Shown here: positions 17,101-27,065 of the stretch, piece after piece
Numbering within the stretch: position 1 is the first letter of the stretch
Layout: each line of letters starts with the position of its first letter
NCBI GenBank assembly: GCA_025435555.1
Contig: JAIWWG010000008.1
Location: 310,001 to 374,000 of the forward strand
DNA: 64,000 nt
Source: Chytriomyces cf. hyalinus JEL632
Taxonomy: Eukaryota; Chytridiomycota; Chytridiomycetes; Chytridiales; Chytriomycetaceae
Direction: 5' to 3'
Made by a program: the position numbers and the translations under genes
The notes under the pieces: model-generated
Told to the model about the DNA's origin: nothing
The model's database searches: none
What the model saw: only the letters and a program-made list of their open reading frames with translations

Positions 17101-19873
17101 ATGGCACCCAAGTCAGTCAACAAGATCAACCTTCTTACCTGCAAAGATGGCATCGAGGCCTTTCCAAAATGGGCTGCAGAACTCTTTCTTGAACTCAACT
17201 TGGTCATCAAGTTTCCAAAAGGATACACACAGGGATCCACTGGACATTACAGATTTCATTCATCAAGACATGATGGCTCCACTTCAAGACGACTATCCCA
17301 CACAACCAGCTGTTGTTGCCTGAGCAGAGCAGTTGCCAAATCCGGCATTAGGCTTGTCATAGGTAAGTTTCTCTGCAATCTCAAGGACGATGGCACACCA
17401 AATCCTTGCAAGTCTGTGACTGCCATGAAGGCTTTCTTGCAAATTGAGGCAGCGGAACTTCGTCAGGTTCAAGCACAGCATAAGGAGACAGACTCTCTGG
17501 AACCAGGAGCGGCACTTCAGCTTCCTTGAAATTTGGGAACAGGTCAAGAAATTCTATTGGAGGGACATGGACACTGGCAAGCCGGGGAGAAAGGGATAAA
17601 ATTGAAGTGATTGTTTGCCAGCTGCTGTGGAACATCTCAGAGGAGACTCTCAAAGTGGCAATGGAAAATTTTGGACCAACCATGCACATATCTATTGGTA
17701 CCAGATCTGAAGGGAAGCCATCAGGACTGGCCTGGGTGACGTTTCAAAGTGCAGAAGCAGCAGCAAAAGCTATTGGGTGCAAGAATCTGGCATTTCCACA
17801 GGCTTCAGGAGAAAGTGTCCCAGTGATTATGCTCAAGTCAGAACATCATGGCAACCAGCCCAAGCAAGGAGTGGCAAATCAAGCTTTGGGCTTCGTGTTC
17901 CTCCCAATAAACCACAGTGACGCCTATACTCTGTCCATTTCATGGGAGGACTCAATCACACTAAATCTGGATTCAGCAGCATCAGGTTCACTTGGATATC
18001 ATCCAGCTTTTGCACAAATGCCATGCATTCCAACAACATGGAGTGGGATAGATGGGGGCAAGATTGTCGGGAGTGGCCATGAGGGCTCTATATCAGGCAC
18101 CTCAGCAGTTCCAGTGGTGTACACTGCTCCTCCCATAGAACATACACCACATGCCACCCATAATCTACTAAGTGTCAATGACGACCTTACCAAGAACAAC
18201 TACAGTGTCTTGTTTGATCACTCAGATATGAGTGCAAGCATTGGATATTTCCCGGCAAATGGGCCACGAGAAGTGTTTGCAAAAGGCTTCAAAATGGGAG
18301 GATTGTTTCCCATCACAATTAAGCACTCCCTTTGACCAGTTCTAGCAGCTGCTCCATCTTGGAAGACAAGGAACCTGGTATGGCACAATTGCACACATAT
18401 TGGCAACAAAGCTCTTGAACAAACATTTCGGCTTGCAGCTGCAGATGGTCTGGATCTCATGCTATCGGACACAAATGATACAGAAGCTGTGTGCAACTGT
18501 GAAGCTTGTGTCCTAGCCAAGATGCGCCAGCTTCCACACCCACGATCTCTGGGTGCACGTTACCAGCCCGACAAACTGCTTGAAGTGGTGACTGCAGACC
18601 TGATGGTTTTCTCACACAACAACAAGTCCCTTGGGGGGAGCAGCTGCTATCTGACTCTCACTGTCAGAAATGCTTTGGGTTATCATTTTGGATTTGGGGT
18701 TGATAGCAAAGCCAAAGCTGCCAAGCTGTATCAGTGGTCAAAACAATGGTTGGAGCGGACTATGGGACAAAAGCTCAAATCATGGTCCCTTGACAAAGGT
18801 GGTGAAAATTACCCAACTTGGTTTCTTGAAGCATGCCGGGAGAGTGGAGTCTCATATGTCAACATGGGGACAGAACAGCCTCAGTCACTCAGGATGGAAG
18901 AGGGGTACCACGGCATAGCCATGGACAGACACTGTGCACTGACCATCCAGGCAAATGCTCCAACCAACCTCTGGGTTGATGGTCTCAACCACCAAGCAGA
19001 AATCTACAATTCATTTCTACACAAAGAGGATACCATCATGCCTCATGAAGCACTATTTGGATCCAAGCCAACTGTTTGCAATCTCAAGACACTTTTCTGT
19101 GTTGCATATGCATACAAACTTCCAAAAAATTGCACAGAAGGCAAGTCAAGTTCCCGAGCAGTGAAAGGTCGATACATTGGTCATTCAAACTATCCATGGC
19201 AACCCAAGTGTGAAAAGCCAGGCTACCGTATTCTCACTCAAGATGATGATCCCTACTCTATTGTGGTCAGCTGAGATGTGGCATTCATCGAGGATCAGTT
19301 TGATCTAAGTAATGTGAATCCTCTCCAAAATCCAGTCAAGACTCTCTCCTGGGACAATTTTCAGCAAGATGTTAGGATTTGGCTTATGGGCTGATAAGTA
19401 TTTATTATCTTAAGGTGAATCACAACACATCAAAAACAGCTCTCCTTATATATATTTTTGGCTCCCATAAAATCTCATTGGGCTTTCTTCAGTTTCACTT
19501 TTGAGCCACCCTTTTTTTCATTTCATTTGTCATTTCATTTCTACAAATGAGATTTGATGTGAAATCATCCATTTTTCATTTGCAGTTTGAAATTGCTGAA
19601 AAAGTGAGTCAGTGCTGACAATTCAGTTTTTCAAGCTGATTATCATCTGCAAGGACAACCAAGCAGCTATTGCATCCAGCAGAAATACGATTGTCCACAT
19701 GCTCAGCAAGACAATGTTTGTTTGTCTGTGAAGCTGTTAAGGAATGCAACATTGAGTCAGCATTTGTTCCAACCAAAGACCAAAAGGCAGATGGACTTAC
19801 CAAGGAGAAGGGGCCAAGTGAGTTTGTGCACTTCAGGACTGGATTGGGATTGGAGGCCAGTGTTGCTGGGTAG
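17101..19873 (+). mobile_element. Copia-type LTR retrotransposon C, internally deleted
   Basis: Plus-strand blocks. 17101-17529 is gag-like, from MAPKSVNKINLLTC. 17526-18335 carries the protease region with LDSAASGSL, where the usual DSGA is altered to DSAA, and VYTAPPIEHTPHATHNLLS. 18459-19274 is the pre-integrase Cys motif CNCEACVLAKMRQL plus the integrase core (TADLMVF, SLDKGGEN and a downstream Glu in RMEEGYHG). Reverse transcriptase is absent: after 19310 a 257-bp foreign repeat (19388-19644) occurs. The frame then resumes in RNase H: ICKDNQAAIASSRNTI, FVPTKDQKADGLTKEKG (about 19640-19873). The stop is followed by a purine tract and an LTR starting at 19880. Stops and the missing RT show this copy is dead. 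Confidence 0.8.
19388..19644 (+). repeat. Dispersed repeat R2, left arm of an inverted pair
   Basis: Begins GGGCTGATAAGTATTTATTA and runs to ..TTCAAGCTGATTATC. It is strongly similar to the reverse complement of 21514-21783, including TCACAACA(C/T)ATCAAAA, CTTATATATATTTTTG and GGGCTTTCTTCAGTTTCAC. It replaces the reverse-transcriptase part of Copia C. The type of element (solo LTR or MITE) is undecided. Confidence 0.65.
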
Positions 19874-19879
19874 GGGCAT

Positions 19880-20140
19880 TGTTGGAATTCCCGGCTAATG
19901 GTGACCGGTTATGACCGCCTGTGCTGGGTGGTTCTGTGAGAGTTTTTGGGTCATATTTATGCAGCGTGTCTTTCTTACAAATTTACAGGGACTAAATTTG
20001 TGTATAAAAGAAGGTATGTATTGGACAATAAACATCACTTTTTCATGCAAATTCAATATTTTGCCATGTATGTGTTAATGTACTTGCAGCTCCAATTATC
20101 AATACTACAGTTGAGTAAAAATAGACTCATCTCATTATAA
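19880..20140 (+). repeat. Probable 3' LTR of Copia C
   Basis: Starts TGTTGGAATTCCCGG directly after a purine-rich GGTAGGGGCA tract that follows the RNase H stop. It contains TATAAAAG (about 20002) and AATAAA (about 20028) signals, as expected of an LTR promoter and poly(A) site. The 3' border is not certain. It does not resemble the partial LTR at 16938-17067. Confidence 0.5.
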
Positions 20141-20377
20141 AGTAACTCACTTGTGCATTTTTGATGAATTTGATTGCTTTGGCAGTCTCTTTAATTGCTT
20201 CCAACTTCTTTCTATCAATTTCTTCCATTGTTTTTTGTTTTTCTTTTCTACGCCATTCCCTCCTTCATCCATATCTTCTTTCTCCCTATATTCTTCATCT
20301 GTTTCTTCACCCACATTTTTGTTGCCAGCTTTTTTGAATGCTGCATCATCTAACTCTTTTCTTTGTCTGACTCATTT
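20141..20377. other. Pyrimidine-rich non-coding stretch
   Basis: T/C-rich sequence between the Copia C LTR and the minisatellite. No gene seen. Confidence 0.4.
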
Positions 20378-20640
20378 GCTTCTTCAACATTTGTTTCTTC
20401 AATATTTGTTTCTTCAATATTCATTTCTTTGATATTTGTTTCTTCTATATCTGTTTCTTCTATATCCGTTTCTTTGATGTTCATTTCTCCAACCTTTGTT
20501 TCTTTAATATTTGTTTCTTTGATATTTGTTTCTTTGACACCTGTTTCTTCGATATCCATTTCTTCCATGTTCGTGTCTTTAGTGTTTGTTTCATCCATAT
20601 CTGTTTCATTAATGTCTGAATCTCTGTTCATTTGTACGTT
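20378..20640 (-). repeat. 15-bp minisatellite encoding an (N/D)IxET-type pentapeptide array
   Basis: About 17-18 imperfect copies of a 15-base unit resembling TTTGTTTCTTC(A/G)ATA on the plus strand. On the minus strand the repeat stays open and reads as pentapeptides such as NIEET, NIKET and DIEET. The frame begins MEEESEMNVQ near 20661. Variation is mostly conservative at the codon level, which hints that it may have been coding. No other domain is attached. Confidence 0.75.
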
Positions 20641-20935
20641 CATTTCTGATTCTTCTTCCATCTGTTCTGCATCTTCATTTTTGTCCTTCTCTTTTTAGTC
20701 CATTAGTTCATTACCTCAATTTGTTGCCACCTTCTCAAGACATGCTGTGAATGAGAGAAATGATTTTCAGATCATATCTAAAATACAAACAGCAACTTTT
20801 ACCTTTTTTCCAAAGCTGCTGCTTTTCTTTGAATCAGATCCTCCGTTTTTTTGGTTTTGTTTGAGTTGTGGTTTCCTCATTGTCTTCTGACTCCAATCCT
20901 TTCATTCCCTCCAGAAGAACTCTGTGGAAGGAATG
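20641..20935. other. Non-coding stretch before repeat R1
   Basis: A/T-rich with no supported gene. Ends with a purine run GGAAGGAATG just before the TG end of the right R1 copy. Confidence 0.35.
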
Positions 20936-21499
20936 TGTTGAATATCAGTCTCAAGTGATGGAGTTTGGTTAATTCTCCCCGATTCATCTCTTATTCTCCA
21001 CTGCAGATAAAGAAGAGTCTGGTGCCTCACCATTCCACTAACCTCAATATATATGGGCATGAATTATGACGTTGAGTAGGGTAAATATCTAGTAGATAAC
21101 AAGGAATGAACATACGAATCTTCATGTTCTATAAAGGGTGCAGACTTATAGATGACGATAGCTTATTCCACTACATGATTTCAACTATTCTTGCTCTGAT
21201 CAAGCATAAACATGGTTGAAAAGCAAATATATAGAATTTACTTGATTCTGGCATAGCTGTTTAGGTTCGCAACTACAGACCCTCAGGTCACTGGTTCAAC
21301 CCATACTACTGCCAACTCCATGCAGTTATCTTCTGATCTTTATAGGGAAATAAGCAAAAGAAGAGGAAATAGAAATCAACTTAGACAAGTATTCTATTAC
21401 CACTTTTGTATGACTAATCTGTCAAGCCAGTCAAGCAATTAATCAATAACCTTACTCACTGTGGGATTATTGATTATAATTGACAAGCCTTTGCTGTCA
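20936..21499 (+). repeat. LTR-like repeat R1, right copy, containing tRNA-like boxes
   Basis: Matches 14016-14599 over its length in the same orientation, with small indels. The tRNA-like A box TGGCATAGCTG is at 21249-21259 and the B box GGTTCAACCC at 21293-21302. TATAAAGGGTGCAGAC is also kept. Confidence 0.6.
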
Positions 21500-21513
21500 G
21501 CCCAGTTCTGATT

Positions 21514-21783
21514 AACTTATCAGCCTGAAAACTGATTTGTGAGTAATGACTCGTTTTTTCAGCAATTTCAAGGTGGAAAATGACAAATGAGTGATTTCAC
21601 ATCCATAATGACTTTTCTAACTGAAAATCTCAATTATGACAAATGAAATGGAAAAAAAAGTAGCTAAGAAGTGAAACTGAAGAAAGCCCAATTAGATTTT
21701 ATGGGAGACAAAAATATATATAAGGAAAGCTGTTTTGATATGTTGTGATTCATCCTTAAGATAATAAATACTTATCAGCCCAA
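21514..21783 (-). repeat. Dispersed repeat R2, right arm of the inverted pair
   Basis: Reverse complement of the 19388-19644 repeat, about 270 bp. It lies immediately left of the Fanzor relic and right of R1, so it may mark a border of the module carrying the Fanzor gene. Confidence 0.65.
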
Positions 21784-22137
21784 GTTCAAAACCAAATACA
21801 TCTGTCTGTCGAACTGTACTGGATGTCAACCCATGGTAAGGAGGGTTTGGACAATCTGACACCTGCAGATATGAAGGCAATCAAAGCACATGGGTCAGCA
21901 ATTATAAAGAGATTGCTCTTTGAGTATGTCAATGTGCCAACAGTGATAGAACATTCTGCAAAAAGCAAAGTCTCTGATTCCACAATCCACCCAGCATGAC
22001 AAGTTATTCTTTAAAATGCGATCTGTTTACAGACATCACATGGTTTACTCCAGAAGCAAATCAGGCAAAGTTCAACACACACCCTTGGCAATTTGTCTGC
22101 AAGTTTCCAAAACAAGAAACACAACCGCAAGCCCAGC

Positions 22138-23285
22138 AATGGCAGGCCAGACAAGTCTGGATTGCTCGAGTACGGCTACATGGTGTTCAAGAACACCATC
22201 TCCACAGAGAGGCACAAAGCAGGAATACATTACATCAATCAACATTGAAGCATATAGGGCTGGTTGGCTTGACACCACTTCTGTGAAACCATCAAAACAG
22301 TTCAACATTAAGTTCCCTTACGTTCATAAGCTGCCAAAAGAGAAGAAGCCCACAGATGCTGAAAACACAAATCTGCTGTACTGCAAGGACCTCAGAAGCA
22401 GTGAGAGGTATTGCCTCCTCTTTGTGGATCCTGGCAAGAAAAGTATTGTCACAGTTGGAACAGGTGAAAGGCGATGGTGTTCTCACCTACACCTACTCAC
22501 AATGACAAAGTGAAACTCTCAGGAAGCGGAACCAAGACAAATACAAGCGCAGCATTTCAAAAGTAGTCGTGGGTGACAATGGCCAGGTGCTGCAGTTTAC
22601 AGACCAGGAGGATGTCACTCATGACATCACTTTGGAAACCCTCATCACCATGGGATATGTGCAAGACTACACTGGTTCCCATTCTTCCTCCAACCTTGAC
22701 CGCTTCCATGCGTACTGGAAACATGTCTTGTCAGATTTCTACCAGAATCAACAACAACAGCATCGCAGGTACCAAGCCCAGCTTGGAGTCCGAAGTTCAG
22801 AGAGCAACTTGGCCAGGAACATCCAGTCCAAGTTCAAAGGCGGTGACTGCAAGGTGGTACTTTGCTGGGGAAACTGAGGTCGCAGCCAAACATCAAGAAT
22901 CAACCACCGACACCAGGAGTTGGGCTCCGCCGAATCATGGGCCAGGACTTCAAGAATATATATCCAGTTCTGCCCACACTGTGATTCAGACGTGGGACAT
23001 CCACTCAGTCAACTGACATCAGATGGCAGGACTCGCGAAATCCATCATTTGCTACGTTGCAAAAACGAATCATGCAGCAGATGGTGGCAGCGAGACCTCT
23101 TGCCAACTTTAAGCGGCAAGTTGAGTACAGATTGGAGCATGGAAAAACCAACCCCATTTTCGGTCCTAAGTCCCAAGCCCAAGCCCAACCCAAATGCAGG
23201 TGGAGGTGGAGGTGGAGGTGGAGGTGGGAAGAAGAGAAAATCCAGCAACGAAACGGTGGTCATGGAACAGGTCATCAAGCGCTGA
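22138..23285 (+). pseudogene. Fanzor (eukaryotic TnpB homologue, RNA-guided nuclease family), disrupted
   Basis: Family landmarks appear in the right order but in changing frames. LLEYGYMVFKNTISTE resembles the strand before the RuvC core (frame at 22138-22251). After a shift come FPYVHKLPKE and FVDPGKKSIVTV, whose Asp is the expected RuvC-I catalytic residue (about 22425-22455). After another shift comes LTYTYSQ, a TGA (22503-22505), then QSETLRKRNQDKYKRS. RSSESNLARNIQSKF and VVLCWGN follow, ending at a TGA (22875-22877) where the family has the GDW-type Trp. Then PTPGVGLRRIMGQDF (22907-22950), a signature of Fanzor proteins, and CPHC..LLRCKNESCSRWWQRD, the terminal zinc finger. The usual VDExRTS segment between the last two is not seen. 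The frame then runs into poly-Gly and KKRKSS, ending at 23285. Family knowledge: Fanzors use an RNA encoded near the 3' end of the gene to cut DNA. At least three frameshifts and two stops make this copy non-functional as read; introns do not explain them well. Confidence 0.85.
23198..23238 (+). repeat. GGTGGA microsatellite (poly-Gly)
   Basis: About six GGTGGA units at the 3' end of the Fanzor reading frame, giving ten Gly residues before a basic KKRK stretch that resembles a nuclear localisation signal. Confidence 0.85.
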
Positions 23286-23464
23286 CGTGCGCGACATACA
23301 AGCTGATAGACGGTGAATCCGAGTGGGAAGACCGTGTTGGCGATTCCTCATTCACATACATCTTAGTTTTCTTAGGTGTTTGTTATGAGTTGAAAATGTG
23401 TTGTCATCGGTTGTAAAAAAAATGTGTCAGTATAAATATTTAAGTAAAAATCCAACAGTAAACC

Positions 23465-23983
23465 ATGTCAACCACGCACTCAGCGACAGGATCACTACTT
23501 TGGCGCAGCGGATTTATGCTTTCTGACGTGCTTGTAATTGTGCATGAATGCATGGCAACAGGCTCAGATGCCGAATCAGCTTCGGTGACTGCCAGTTCGA
23601 ACGACACCCCCACCCCCACTCCCAACCCCGTCAGTCTTCTCCCTCTCCACGCCGTTGTTTTACGAGCATCGAGTACATTTTTCAACGCGCGGCTATCCCC
23701 CCACTGGTCTGACTGGTCCGAGACCTCAAAGACACCTCGCCAGGACAATCCGAATAAGGAAAAGCCAACAGTCACGGTCGAATCTCCAGTCTCTCTCACT
23801 GCATCGCTTCTGGCTCTAGAACTCCTCTACACGAACCAAATGGATCTGCGCGTTACCACTGTCGATACTGCGGTTGACTTGGTCAAGACATTCAATTATC
23901 TGGGCGCAGAAGATCAGATGCTGTGGTGCTGTAGATGTGCGCGCGAATTTTCCGTTGTCGAAGCGTTTTTTGAGACGATCTGA
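23465..23983 (+). CDS. BTB/POZ-domain protein, probably incomplete
   Basis: The 172-codon frame matches a BTB fold: FMLSDVLVIVHE (first strand), LHAVVLRASSTFFNARLSPHW (the core helix pair, usually aHrxvLaxrSpyF), SLLALELLYTNQMDL (fALLxyiYtg-like) and TAVDLVKTFNYLGAEDQM (the adL helix). The expected His before VVLRASS is present. A low-complexity Thr/Pro/Asn insert splits the first strand from the core. After the BTB part the frame ends in Cys-rich sequence and a stop. A nearby plus-strand piece IFPVNVFELAMLL (about 24012-24050) looks like a following BACK-type helix and may be a second exon. BTB proteins mediate dimerisation and often recruit Cul3 ligases. It lies directly after the Fanzor relic. 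Confidence 0.6.
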   Translation: MSTTHSATGSLLWRSGFMLSDVLVIVHECMATGSDAESASVTASSNDTPTPTPNPVSLLPLHAVVLRASSTFFNARLSPHWSDWSETSKTPRQDNPNKEKPTVTVESPVSLTASLLALELLYTNQMDLRVTTVDTAVDLVKTFNYLGAEDQMLWCCRCAREFSVVEAFFETI

Positions 23984-24192
23984 CTCTTGTTTTGTTTTTT
24001 GCGCAATTGGTAGATCTTTCCCGTGAATGTATTCGAGTTGGCGATGTTGCTACGTTGAGGAAACTCAAGGTTTTTGTTTAGAGGCGCTTTGGATCTATCA
24101 GCGTCTCTAATAGTGCTTCTCAAAATCAGGATGCGTATCCGCTTAGCGGCTTTTTCAGCGAAGTTGACGGTCTGCTCTCGTCAAACATCCAA

Positions 24193-26751
24193 ATGGGCTC
24201 GTCCGAGAAATATCGATTGCCGTCGAATTCAATGACGATCGATGACTTGGGCGTCTTGATTGCCAAAAGCAGCACAAAGGTATGAAAGAAGGACTTGAGT
24301 TCAGTTTCCAATCCAAACCAAACTGAAAAAAACCAATCAATAGAATGGATTGAAGTTTACCCCATTCGTGCAAACGGAACTTCAAGAAAATGAGCGACTT
24401 CACTTCACAGAGTCCAATGGATATGCTTTGATACATGCATTTGAAACTGTTCTCATGGACTTGGAAATGCAGCGGAACGCCCTCGTTGATGAATCGTATT
24501 CGGACCACCAAAGACTCGTCGATATGGAGGATTCAAGTAGTCTGGACGAAGATGATGAAAGCAGCGATGGGGACGATCTTTTGAATTCTGAAATTGCGCC
24601 TGCTGTGACTCAAGCTGGAGGCGGTGGCGAAAATATTGGGAATCACTTGAACGCTGCGGCTCAAGGACGCACGGAATCCATAACGCGTCAAAGACGGCGG
24701 CAGGAAAAGCGGAATTTAAGGATTGCGAATTTGCGAAAAAAGTTGGATCGGAAACGGGCAAAGCGGGAGCGCCACGTGGCGCTCTTAAAGCATGAATATG
24801 TTGTACGCTCGGGCAGACTTTTCAAGTTATTTGGTCATTTGAATCCAGTGCATAAGCTCGTTGCGTTTGACTCCTGGATCAGCACGGGCCATGAGCTCTT
24901 TTGCAATACCGTGGAACTGGAGGAAGTAAAAGAAGCTGAGGAGGATTTAGATGAAGAGCATGATGATTTTTCGGACGATGACGATTCATTTACTGATTAC
25001 GATGATTTTGATGGTGAGTTGATAACAACGGTTTTATCGTGCGAAGTAACCGATTTTTTGTTATCCCGTATCACAAGAATCATCCGATTCAGACGATGTG
25101 GATTCCGTTCTGAACGATTCGATCGATGAAGAGGATCTTGAGGATGCTGACTCATTCGTCCTGGACAACAGCCAGGCTATTGAAGATGGTGGGAAAGCGA
25201 TTTCTTCGCGAAAAATGTCGCGGGCAAGCAGGAATAGTGAGTTCGGATGGGAAACGGACGACGACGCTCCCAATCAGAGAAGGTCAACAGTCACTATCAA
25301 CGAATTTCCTACCGTCTCAACGGCATCACCTACTGCAGCAGCTGTGAACGAATACTCGGGAATGAATACGCGAACGTCACCTCTCACCAGCATTCTTTCG
25401 CCACAGTCGCTGCGCATTCAAACAAATTCCAACACTGCAGTTCTAGATGAACTCAATCTGCGTGTGTCAGAAACACTGACAAATGAAAATCGAGGCTTAT
25501 CGAGCTCCACCTCTCAAGGAAAGCCTGCGCCTTTGTTCGAAGACCCAGCTGCCGCTGCACTCAACTCCGCCTCGACCACCGCAACAATCAACTCGATCGC
25601 CGCGTCCAACCCACTTCTCGGGAGCGCATTTCGCAGCTTACCATCCATGCCCAACTCGAACCACCCCAATTTCAGCCTGAAAACAAAAATCAAAACGACA
25701 AGCACTATGAGCCAAAAAAGTTTCGGTGCAGCCAGCGCGGCGGGAAGTTCTCGAGTAACTCCTCCACCTCCACCGAGTCCAAACAAATTGCGTCCGCGGG
25801 GGCGGTTGGGGCGAAGTGGAAGTAGTATAAACGGTACCAGTGCGGCTGGAGACAGCCTCAATGGAGATTTTTACTATAGCGCCAAAGCTCGTGCAGTTGC
25901 GCAAAGTAGGCTTGAAAACTGTCTGGAATTCGCTTTTGAGGAGCTGTATGGGTTAGCTGTTGCGGGTGCGATAGACACTTGGATTAAAGAAGGGGGTACT
26001 GATTGCATGAAGTTTTCCTTGAATTTGCGGAAAGGTAGAGCTCATTTTTTTATTCGATTTCGTGCTGGTTGCTTACACCGCTTTGTTACCTCGTTTGCCA
26101 GAGTTATCAAAACGGAAACTCAGATGTCAGTCGCGGCGTAGTGGACATGGCAGTGACAGCGATTCCTCAGACGACGATTCGAATGTCAGTGAAAACGATG
26201 GAAACGGGGGTGATCCATTTACCCTACGGCGGGCAGGTAGTCAAGCATCTTCCTCATTGCATAATCTGGTCGCTGGTACATACACGGACGATATTGCTCG
26301 CTACGCTGAAACATACGGCCTGAATGAAAACGGATACACCATGATCAACATTTTTCTTTGCTTATTTGACGTTTTACAAGCGATTACGGAGCGAAGCAAC
26401 CGTAGGCAAAATAGCATGCGGCATGGGGAAAACAATGCAACATCCAAACGAGCGTGGTACCAAAAGTCGTACTACACGAGCTCTTCCTACGCCGGTTATC
26501 CATATGAGCCGAGGGACGCTGACTTGCGCGCTCGAGATGGTTTTGATTTGGAGCATAACGAGAAACTGGATGCCAGCGTGGCTGGCATGATGGGAAGCAT
26601 AAAAAATGTGCAGTTGCTGCAGTTTTTGATCAAGACTGTGCTCGTGGATCATGACGTTGGTGTGGGTAGAAGGACTGGGAAGGCGATTGTGGAAGGAATG
26701 AAAGCGGTGAATTCTCGGATGAAGGGAAATGTTACCGCCGCACTGGATTAA
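24193..26751 (+). CDS. Large unrecognised acidic/low-complexity protein, four exons
   Basis: I do not recognise this gene. Exons 24193-24279, 24344-25013, 25078-26034 and 26102-26751 join in frame to 787 codons; the introns are 64, 64 and 67 nt. The N-terminus reads MGSSEKYRLPSNSMTIDDLG, but an earlier exon is possible because the frame stays open upstream to an AG at 24130. Then come a conserved-looking helical part (HAFETVLMDLEMQRNALVD), a long acidic run (EEDLDEEHDDFSDDDDSF), a basic coiled stretch (RRQEKRNLRIANLRKKLDRK), a Ser/Thr/Asn-rich middle, PPPPPSP, and a second folded part with CLEFAFEELYGLAVAG and NIFLCLFDVLQAITE near the end. No membrane segment or catalytic motif is clear. The two hydrophobic-helical patches flanking disorder suggest a scaffold or trafficking role, which is only a guess. 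Confidence 0.7.
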
Positions 26752-27065
26752 GCTTTTTTTTCTCCTTGTTTGTTCTTGAGTTTTCGCGAGATACAAACAA
26801 CTGAGTAAATAAACAATCATTCATACCGTCTGATCTATCTGTTCAAGCGTGGATAGGAGGCGACCTGGGGTGCTCGTCCTACTCAGAGCAAGAAGAGGAA
26901 GTAGTAGAGAAGCAGCAAAAGCAGTTGAGAGGCCCTTTCGATATATCGAGCATTTTTATGACGACCATGCGTTTGAGCAGATGGGTGAAGTCTTGCTGAG
27001 AATCGAATTTATCATGGTAAAAGTTAAATTCAAGAATTCGACTTGTTGATACTTTATTCTGAAAA

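Noticed and set aside
20363-20698. Plus-strand Ser/Val/Phe repeat frame
   Set aside because: Antisense of the 15-bp minisatellite. A repeat of length divisible by three stays open in several frames.
14016-21499. The two R1 copies as 5' and 3' LTRs of one intact element
   Set aside because: The interior holds parts of two Copia elements in opposite orientations plus other repeats, and the flanks show no matching short target duplication.
22138-23285. A functional Fanzor gene with introns
   Set aside because: Frame changes fall within motifs, lack GT..AG pairs at fitting places, and an in-frame TGA replaces the conserved Trp of the GDW-like motif.
26849-27049. Short Arg-rich frame between two genes
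   Set aside because: No start context, no motif, and it overlaps the likely promoter of the SF1 gene.
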